Shown piece by piece: positions 55,700 to 64,000 of a stretch of 64,000 nt of DNA. Source of the stretch: Phialocephala subalpina (taxonomy: Eukaryota; Ascomycota; Leotiomycetes; Helotiales; Mollisiaceae). Positions within the stretch are counted from its first letter, which is position 1. Each line of letters begins with the position of its first letter. A model generated the notes under the pieces. That model made no database searches, was not told the DNA's origin, and worked only from the letters and a program-made list of their open reading frames with translations. Location of the stretch: contig FJOG01000007.1 in assembly GCA_900073065.1 (NCBI GenBank), positions 1,725,156 through 1,789,155 of the forward strand. Direction: 5' to 3'. A program made the translations under genes and the position numbers.

Positions 55700-58600
55700 A
55701 TGTCTTTACGAGAAGAAGTCACCTTACCAGCGACTCGACCAAAGTCTCGAAAGTCTTTGGGCCATGTCCCCTCGTCGCGAGATGTCGACCAAGAAAATGT
55801 GACTGCAGATGTTGGACTCTTAGTAGCAGGAAAGAGAGCGCCAGTTGAGAAGCAGTCAAGAAAGTCAAGGAGCAAGAGCATTGGACCTGGTGGACTAGAT
55901 GCATTGAAGGATACGACTGGAAACAGGCGCAAGGTACCACATCATGATTCTGGTATAGACTTGTACTGACTTGCTCCCCAGTCTCTGGCCACAGTCCCCC
56001 ACCCACCTCCAAAATCTATCCTCAAACCTACGATGCCACCACTTCGAGAGATTCCGGCGCATATTTCTACTCGGAAAGGAAGCCCCAAGAAAGCTACCCC
56101 GCCATCTGCACAAAAGACCGAGAACCTTATTGACTTCGACATCGACCTGCCATCTGGACCTACAATAAGTGGCACCGAGAGTCTTGTGAATCCTTTCGAG
56201 GTTGGAGGAAGCGCTGCTGTCAACGAGACCCGCGTAACATTACGGACCGAAGAAGAGCAGCAAGCTGCAGCACGAGAGCGAGAAGAGAAGGAAAGGCAGG
56301 AGTTAGAGAAGGAAATAATTTCACGCCGAGATGCCCGACGAAAGTCTCTTGCGAATCGCCGTGTATCATTTGCACCAGAAGCTACTCTGCATACATGGGA
56401 TGTTGTGGTCGAGTACCAAGATTCGACAACCTCTTCCAACGCTACCTCACGAAGAGCTTCAAATGTCACAGGAGGAACAGTAGGATCAGGACATGGTCAG
56501 GCCACGGGACCATCAAGCTCTGATCCATTAGAACCACCCTCTACGCCTCCAGAACAGATCGAAGAAGACACCGTCAAAGCGAGCCCCGCCCATCAGCGTG
56601 ATCTGCACCAGAAGAAGCGGAGAAGAAGCTCTGGCATTCCTCCTATGAACTTCAACAACCCGGATGATACGGGCTTTTCATCGAGTCCATTAAGCGGCAG
56701 TTCCGATGCGGATGAAGCTATTGATGACGAGGTCGCATCGAATTCGAACAGCGATTCGGGTGATGATGATGGAACTATGATGAGTCTCGATGGCGGCGAG
56801 ACAACAAATATGTCCATGGCATCGGTCAACTCTGACAATAGCACGGGATCAAGCACTCGCCTCGAAGAAGCATTGCGACTAGCTGCGCGTCAAGCTGGCA
56901 CACAAGGCATCGATTTTGATGAAAATGGGGATCAAGAGATGGTCGAAGAAGAAGAGGAAGTCGTCGCATCTTTCGCGCCATGGACGAAACCAAATGCGAT
57001 GAACCTCGAGTCTCAACAAGACCAAGAAAACGTCGACCCATTCTCAAAAGTTTTCAAAGCAGCCGCCCCACCCGAAGATGAACAATCGGAAGGAGAAGAG
57101 ATGACTATGGAAATGACACACGCAGTCGGAGGCATTCTTCCCCAGCAGAAGAACGAAGAAGACGATGAGATGTCAATGGATGTGACTCGAGCATTCGGAG
57201 GAATCATATCCAACGATGCTTCGAAGACTTCCAACACTAGGCGAAAGTCCATGGCTTCTAATCGCCGTCAGAGTACACGGCGCAGATCGTCTGGGGAGTC
57301 GTCGTCAATGGGCGACGAGACTATGGACCTCACTATGGCGATGGGAGGTATTCAGCCTTCTCATGACGAGACTGTGTCCAAAGACGACGAGGACATGACC
57401 ATGGAATTTACTTCCGTAGTTGGTGGAGTCCTAGCTCAATTTAATGCACCAAACAAACCTGGCAGAAGAGCCTCCATGGCAGCCAACCAACGTCAGACAA
57501 AGAGGGGTCGGGAAAGCATGGAATCGAACGCCGAAGACGAGACGATGGACATGACGGTTGCTATGGGTGGAATTATGCCTTCTATCGCTGAAGCAACAGC
57601 TGAACAACAAGAAGATGTAACAACGGGTATGGAGATGACAACGGCTTTAGGCGGCATTCTACCTCCGCAGGTGAGCACTGGAAGCCGATCAAAGGCAAAG
57701 AAGGTCATGGAGATGGAGACAGATCTTGGGAGCTCTCCATTTCGAGCAGAGGTCCCAAATTCACCGCCAAAGGTCCCCGCACCTACACACACCGTGGCAT
57801 CGGAGACTGGAAGCCCAAGCCTCGCAGGTTTCCGAGGAAAGGGGCTTCGTCGCAGTGCTGAAGCTCGCCACTCGACAACTCCAAAGTCCAGACTTAGCAC
57901 AGGAGGTACACCCGTCAAGAAGCCTGCAACACCATCAAAGCAAGTTACGCCAAAACCTCCACGCCCAACAACTCCAAGCAAGACTCCGCCATCAAAGAAT
58001 GTTGTCGTCCGAACTGCATCTCCGAAGCGTCTTTTCAAGGATGAAATCAAGGCGACGTCAACTCCACAATCGGCGGCAGGGAAGAAAGCCGCCACTCCGA
58101 ACAAATTGTTCGAACAGGACAAGAACACTGGAGCTGCTACTCCAAGTTTCATCCTGACGCCCCAGCAGCGACGATCATCTGGTATCGGTCTTGATAGGGT
58201 TGGACTCGGCTCCCCTCGTGTTGCTGCAATTCTGGATAGACGTGGTTCAATCGGAGAACAGGCAAGATCCTTTGTGCCCAGTCAACTTGAAGGGAATGCT
58301 GCTCGTGGTGTGCGATTCGATGACCCTCGTGTCATTGAAAACGAGATTGACGAGGAGCGTGTGCAAGAGGGAAATCGTGAGGATGGTAGGAAGATCATGG
58401 AACGCGAGGCTGATCAGCCGGAAGAAGAAAAGGATGCAACAATCAATCTGAAGGAGATGATACAAAGCCTGACACCAAAGAAGAAGCCTCTCAGAGGACG
58501 CAAGAGTCTACACGTCGGCGCTGCCAAAGGTATCCTGGGAAAGAGACCCGCCGAACTGGACGAGGATGACGATGACGAGGACAATGGAGGTGTAAAGCGC

Positions 58601-60492
58601 CTCAAGGGACATCAAGGCAGTCCGGTGAAGGCAGTCCATCTCCAAGCACCGCCCACCAAGGCTGAGACTACCACTGGACGCATGACACGCTCTGCTCGCA
58701 AGAGTATGGAGGATGCCACCGCCTCGTCGATTACTCCATCAACATCTTCTCCTCAGAAGACGAAGGCAACAACTCCACGCCGCCAAGGACGATTCAAAGA
58801 TGCGGAGGCATCAGCTCCAGAACAGGAAATTGGCCCTCCGGTTGAGAAAGAACCTGTCGATGAACCGGAGATCAGCGAAGAAAGCTTTGGCGACGACCGG
58901 ATCCAGCTTCAAGACTTCCTGAATATGACAAGTATCCGCTTCATGGAATTGACGACAACAAAGCGAAGGCACACCATTGCGCCGAAGTCCGCTGCAAAAG
59001 ACGGTGACAACTGCAAGGTCGTATCTTTGGAAGATTGTGTTGCAGCTGGTGCAGCAACCATTCCAATGCTTGAGCTGTTCCAACATGTAAGTACACATTA
59101 ATCATAATCTCTGTTCACATCTAACGAATCGCAGGCATGCCATGAGCTCAAGAGATACATCTCTGAAGGTCGCAAGACTGTCAGAGAAATTGAGACCGAA
59201 ACCTTCGAAGAGAATCCTCCTCTATTCCGAGAATACATCTCTGCCTCGCCCGATATCAAGATTGTCATGGACAATCAATTGAAGAATGTCAAGACGCACG
59301 CTCGACTGCTGAGCAAAGGTCAATGGTACGACTGGAGAATGACTCTGCTTGGAACATTGAAGGAGGGTTTGTTCAAGACCGCCGAGGGCATGATCCAAGA
59401 TGAGGAAACCTTTGATCAACAACAGGAGCTACTCGACACCGTTTTGCCTCAATTGATTGAGCAATATGATCGAGTTCAGCGAGAGGAGGGAGAGTTGCAA
59501 TCTGCTGCTGATGAAATCGCCAATTGTGACCAGGAAGAACTCAGCAATGCTCGCCAACGTCTGATCACTGTCGATGCCGATGTGGAAGCTAAGAAGCAAC
59601 TCATTGCCGACTTGCGCAGACAGCTTCAAGGTAAGGAGGCTGAGATCCAAGCTGGTACAGAACGAAAGCAGGTCTGGCAAGAAGAGATTCGTGAGGCAGA
59701 GAAGATCAGAGAGGAATGCCGAGGTTGGACTTCTAGTGAGATCAGTGTGCTCAAAGGTAAACTTCCATCAGCGCTTCGCCCAACGCGTTACTGACAATTT
59801 CGACAGGCAAAGTTGATGCAATCGAGAAGGAGCACGGCTGGACCATCACCGGCGTATCTGGCACCACAACCTCGATGACCTATCGAAAAGAGATTGAACT
59901 AGTTTTCGACGCGTCCTCCTTCCAGACCACGGTACCTGGCAATTCCAAGAAGAAGGCACAAAATACACGCATTGATCTCTGGTACATTGGTGCGAACCGG
60001 GAGTTCAATCCTTTGCCTCTGACACCAGAGAAGGAGTTCTTCCTCCAATGCATCAGGGACCACATCCGTGGTCTACCCCAAGCCGAAACTCCCGTGCGAG
60101 ATCTTCTGAACGCAGTCAGCGCATCGTGGAACAAGGCAAGCAAGGTCGTAGACGATATTCAAGGTCTGAACATCAGCTGTCCAACCGAGATGGTCAAGAC
60201 CTCGGATGACTCAATCATGGTCAAGTCATCGCTCCTGATCGCTCCCTTGACCACCAAGGTAGAGATCATCTTCCATCTCAGCAGTCAGAGCGGCGAGAAT
60301 GGCATCGATGTAGGGATCGCTCCGACTGCGAGCGTAGTCTATGGAGAGCGCTTTAATGAGCCGAAGATGGGAGAGTTCTTGTTGAATAGGTGTGGTGATG
60401 AGGTGGAGGAGAAGGGACAGTCGAGTAGGTCGTCGTGGGGTGCTGCTGTTGCTGAGCTTGGGGAGAAATTGCTTGCGAGAGGGAGGAAGTAG
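55700..60492 (+). CDS. spc7: Kinetochore scaffold Spc7/KNL1 (Spc105 family)
   Basis: Four exons, 55700-55933, 55982-59086, 59135-59756 and 59807-60492 (introns 48, 48 and 50 nt), encode 1548 residues. Two PP1-docking motifs are present: KSILKP at about 90-93 and RRVSFAP at 205-208. Six MELT-like repeats lie at about residues 450-640: MTMEMTHAVGGI, MSMDVTRAFGGI, MDLTMAMGGI, MTMEFTSVVGGV, MDMTVAMGGI and MEMTTALGGI. A disordered, basic and Ser/Pro/Thr-rich middle follows. The Spc7 C-terminal domain then has ELFQHACHELKRYI, a coiled coil rich in Glu and Gln, and RWD-like strands to the end. The protein recruits Bub3-Bub1 (after Mps1 phosphorylates MELT) and PP1 to kinetochores and contacts Mis12. 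The ATG at 55700 is supported by the KSLGPGGLDALK-like start block. Confidence 0.95.
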
Positions 60493-62052
60493 GGCTTTTG
60501 ATGTGTTGGCGCGTGGGTTGCGATATATGATTGATGTCTGGGTTCGTGGGATGGGAACGGCGTTCTGGAGTCGCCAGGAATGGCTTGATGCAGAGTTTTG
60601 TTCGATATCACTTGTGTTTAAGTTTGATGAATGATATGACCTTTGCTCCTGTAATCTGCTATCTCAAAGTGTCAACCATTCGAGAATATTGATGTGAGCA
60701 CCGTTTGATTTCGAAGGAGGAGGAGGCGATGAGCGGGTGCGAAATTGATGCGATGTTGGTTTTGCCGAAGATGTCGAAGTTCTTGAGTGCTTCGGGCATC
60801 GTGGAAGTGGAGAAGTTGGAGTCATGATGCAGAGGAAGGAGATATCAAGGGAAGGAGATGTCAAGGGGGCAGATGCAGAAGTCGAATTTTACCAAGGCAA
60901 GAAGGAAGATCACAAGTTGAGCATGAATGTAAGGAAAATTTCGTAATGTGTGATGTCTTGATTGTTTGAACATGATGCTAGCTACTGTACTCCTCCATCT
61001 GAATCATCAGTGACTTGACTGCTGACATCTCCAAAGCTATGTACTACTACCATCCTCTCCATGTGCCTGTCTCTCAACTCTTATGTCTCTGTCTGTCGAC
61101 TGCGATGTCTTCTCCATGCTCAAGTCTCTCTCTCCCTTACATGTTCCTCCAAGTGGCTACCTCTGCCCGTCTTTCTGTACACTCATCGTCAAAGACGCCC
61201 ATCTCCGCGTCAACCAAGACCACGACCCAGCCTGCACGCCAACTCCCAGTCTCCCTCACAACCTCTCCGCTCATCCCGAACCTTCTCCCCAGCCTCCGAC
61301 GGCAGCAACCACCGACACACCTCAAACAAAGACACAGGGTCCCATATCTGTCTGCCCCGGAGCAAGCTCTACAGGGTTGCTCAGTGCAATCCGCATTGAC
61401 GGAGACTCAGCCGACCTAGACCAGTTCCTTTAGTCAAGCATCATGGAGCCAGTCTCTTTTACGCCGAACACCCGCGAGGGCTAGAGGGGCACACCTGCGA
61501 ACCCACCCGAAAGTGCGGCTCTTGTGACTGTGCCCTGTGCTCCTAGTTCAAACGTAGCAGATGGCACTCAACATCTACCCAGTTCATACCTAACAGGACC
61601 GACGGATCGTCGCCAAGTAATATGGCTCACCGCCGGCCCTGCACGGACAGCTTTCGGCATCCTCCCTTACCTAGGCTGACAAACCGGGGTTAACCTTAAA
61701 TTGGTAGATGAAGAGCTGTGAGGCTCCCGAAGGCGTACCACACACGTAAAGCCGTATTGGTATCTGTGCGATTCTGAATGAGGATAGCCAGGTACTACAG
61801 GTCATTGGCTGGGGATTGGGAACGAGACTTGCCTTGAGATTGTGAGTTAGCTGGGAGTTCGCTGGGCGACTCCGACCCGACAACCTGAAAGAATACCAAC
61901 GCGACCTCCGAATCGGCAGCGATAGTTTAGCCTCGTCTCGGAGGGGAGAACACGAGCTCCAAGGACAACAAGCAGTGCCTTTGTCTGAGGACGCGAGCGA
62001 CGACGCAAGTTTATGTGTGTGTTGAGACGTATTGAGAACATGTTGGGGAGGT
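60493..62052. other. Intergenic, pyrimidine-rich tract, no gene supported
   Basis: The stretch 61020-61350 is rich in CTCTC and CCTCC runs, giving overlapping Ser/Pro/Thr frames in all three plus frames. I take these as low complexity. At 61440-61700 the DNA is GC-normal with no recognised RNA or protein. Confidence 0.4.
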
Positions 62053-62581
62053 CTACATGAGAAGACGCGTTAGCAAATGATCGCGAAAATTTTGAAGATC
62101 GTGAACGCGAAATGTGTTGAAGTGTTGACTGTGGGTTAGAGTTGCGCTAAGCGAACCCCTGAACCTCTCCGGCAGAGATCGAAAGAAAGGAGGTTAAGTA
62201 GGCAGAACTTACAGATCGGAAGCTTGTAGCGGGCTTTGCAGAAGCTTGGACGCGTCTGATATTGAGTATGTGGGTTGTGGGCAGTCGTAAATGCGATTAG
62301 AGATAAGACGCGATGAGAGAATGCGCGAAATGTTGGCTGCGACGTGTTTGAGGGAGGACGAGTGGAGGATATTGTCGATGAATTGAGGTAATTTGTTGAG
62401 ACTTGAAGGTTTCTGCGTGCTGTGGAGCGTTAGCTCAATGAAAAAAAAGGAGGTGGGGTGAGGAGGGGAGATCGCGATGCGCGCGCGGGAGGAAAGGTAC
62501 CTTTCGGAGGGGTTGATGCGACGATCGGATCGAAGGTAGATCGCGACAATTGAAGAGGTCGTTGAGAGTGAAGAAGATCAT
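62053..62581 (-). CDS. Tentative three-exon hypothetical gene
   Basis: Exons 62581-62501, 62412-62213 and 62128-62053 join in phase through introns of 88 and 84 nt. Both introns have GT..AG ends and CTAAC-type branch sites (GAGCTAACG, CTCTAACCC). The product is 118 residues: MIFFTLNDLFNCRDL, then an amphipathic helical middle (LNKLPQFIDNILHSSSLKHV), ending DHLLTRLLM. I recognise no family. Another GCTAAC and TAG acceptor at about 62060 suggests further splicing, so the transcript could continue, or be a multi-intron non-coding RNA. Low confidence. Confidence 0.3.
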
Positions 62582-64000
62582 TCATGATGGAAGCAAGTAG
62601 TTGACAATGCTTAAAGGTAATTGAGAGGTTGGCAGAAGTAATTGTAGTTGAAGACAGCGACAATGGTTGTGGTCGTTAGCATTGTGTTGGATGAAGAAAT
62701 TATCAGGTTGAGGACGAGATTATATAGTCCCCAGATAAGCTAATTGCCGCTAATTGGGAGAGTGCAAACTGTGCAAACTCCGCAGGTGACTTTTGACGCC
62801 TTGTTTGTTGGCGTATATCTTCAATTCCGCTAACGCTAAGGACTTCGGACTCGCTTCGGCGGTGGTGAACCCCTCATCGCAAAACCTTTGAGTCCTTATA
62901 GATTTAAATAAGCACAATTTTCATGGAATAAAAACAGTGAACGTTGGCGAAATCTGTACTCCATGTGATAAGATCCCCCGGTTTACTAAGTACCTTATGT
63001 AATGATCTGTTTTTCCCAAGTGTTCAACACAAGCAATATCTTCCTAGAGGTGCGCCGAACCTGGTTTTTTGCTATTTTTTACTTTGCCTTGACTTTCCTT
63101 TTGTTTCAAAAGAATTCTGCGAGCCTGATGGTGGAATTCCTGACTGTTGACTGTTTTCTTGCTTTTTGGGCTCGCTTCCGTCAGGGGTGATAAGCGAGGG
63201 TGAGCGACTGAGAGACGCGGAGTTGAGCCTCACCTCATTCCCTAAATTAGACTTGCTCACGACTGATCTAATCGAAAGATAGCAAGCAAGCATGTAGTAC
63301 GGTGTGCCAACATGACGAAGCGGTACACCTCCACTGAGAACTTTAAAGTGTCACATGACTGATGCAAGACTCGAGATCTCGACCTCCCCGAACCACAATG
63401 CCTTTTCTTTATAGAATATCAATTGGATGTGATCTTCAGGGTATCCAAAAGCTTGGGCAGCTGCTATGTATAAAAAAATTCTTGTGTTGTAGGCAAGGTT
63501 ACAAGAGGACTTTATACAAGCTCCTTCATCGGCGGGACATCTCAATTTCTCCACCAGTTGAGATGCAACTTTCAGCCTATGACGATTACAATTGCTCGTT
63601 GACAAGACAAGGGAACAACTGCCCCAAGAAAATGAGGCATACAGGATCTCACAACGAAACTTGAAGTTTTCTGAAGCTAGCTCAGACCGGTTAATCCTCC
63701 CGCACTGTCACTCACTTTCTATCGGTCCAACTATAAAGCCCTCCTCCCACAACCAATCCTCCTTTCCTTCTCCACATTCCTCACATGCGGTCTTGTTAGG
63801 GGTATTGTGAAGGGAAGGCAATGTCTTTTCTAATTTGCCTTCAATACTCAAACATTGTCTTCCAGAAGAACCCAGAAAGACTAGGCTATGATGCGCGACC
63901 AAAGAGAAAGCTATAATTTTTCATTGCAGATGCTAGCTCGCTAGCACTGCGAAGAAGAGGAGAAGGGTTTGAAGTTTGTAGAGAAGAACACCGAATACTA
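62582..64000. other. Window end, nothing recognised
   Basis: Only short overlapping frames. A polypyrimidine/polypurine bias is visible at 63720-63790. No RNA gene found by eye. Confidence 0.4.

Noticed and set aside
61015..61433. Overlapping Ser/Pro/Thr-rich frames
   Set aside because: All three plus frames are open because of CTCC/TCTC low complexity; none has a domain.
1..64000. tRNA, rRNA or CRISPR arrays
   Set aside because: I scanned by eye for T-arm (GGTTCGAATCC-type) motifs, rRNA segments and spaced direct repeats and found none; the one tRNA-like motif at 3.16 kb is incomplete. CRISPR is not expected in a fungus.

Overview
The window looks like a chromosome arm of a filamentous ascomycete (Pezizomycotina). 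The evidence is short GT-AG introns of 45-100 nt with CTAAC/CTAAT-like branch sites, AT-rich blocks typical of RIP, a HET-NACHT-WD40 (HNWD) receptor with other HET-domain genes, a hydrophobin, a DUF3632 protein and pogo/Fot-, Tc1- and copia-type transposons. Leotiomycetes is a guess only. The sequence carries a 913-base run of N (27060-27972).

Layout. 0-5 kb: a truncated copia gag next to AT-rich RIP-like blocks, a tandem repeat and a broken kinase-like gene. 5-17 kb: mostly housekeeping or small genes on the minus strand: a UBA-like protein, the rRNA-processing WD40 protein Utp4, a six-exon 3-hydroxyisobutyrate dehydrogenase-like enzyme, two secreted proteins (one with many N-glycosylation sequons), a HET remnant and a GRF-type zinc-ribbon protein. 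17.7-31.4 kb: three intact and two decayed members of one LPxEhR (2EXR/F-box-like) family, mixed with an RNase T1-fold-like gene, a DUF3632 gene, a HET gene and a Tc1 transposase cut by the assembly gap. 31.4-39.4 kb: a RIP-damaged Fot/pogo element with 51-bp terminal repeats, a six-exon cytochrome P450, a hydrophobin and a perfect 250-bp tandem duplication. 39.6-50 kb: the HNWD receptor, a BTB/POZ gene and a HET pseudogene, separated by repeat-rich DNA. 50.6-60.5 kb: an extended SDR reductase, a 75-bp-arm hairpin, a SAM methyltransferase, ribosomal protein uS17 and, divergent from it, the kinetochore scaffold Spc7/KNL1. 60.5-64 kb: mostly featureless, with one tentative three-exon gene.

Conserved core genes (utp4, uS17, spc7) alternate with a fast-changing compartment of self/non-self recognition genes (HET, NACHT, WD40), duplicated LPxEhR genes and transposons. 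Most spliced models were built by hand: I matched donor, acceptor, reading phase and family conservation, and the frames close exactly. Splice sites are therefore inferences, though strong ones for the conserved genes.
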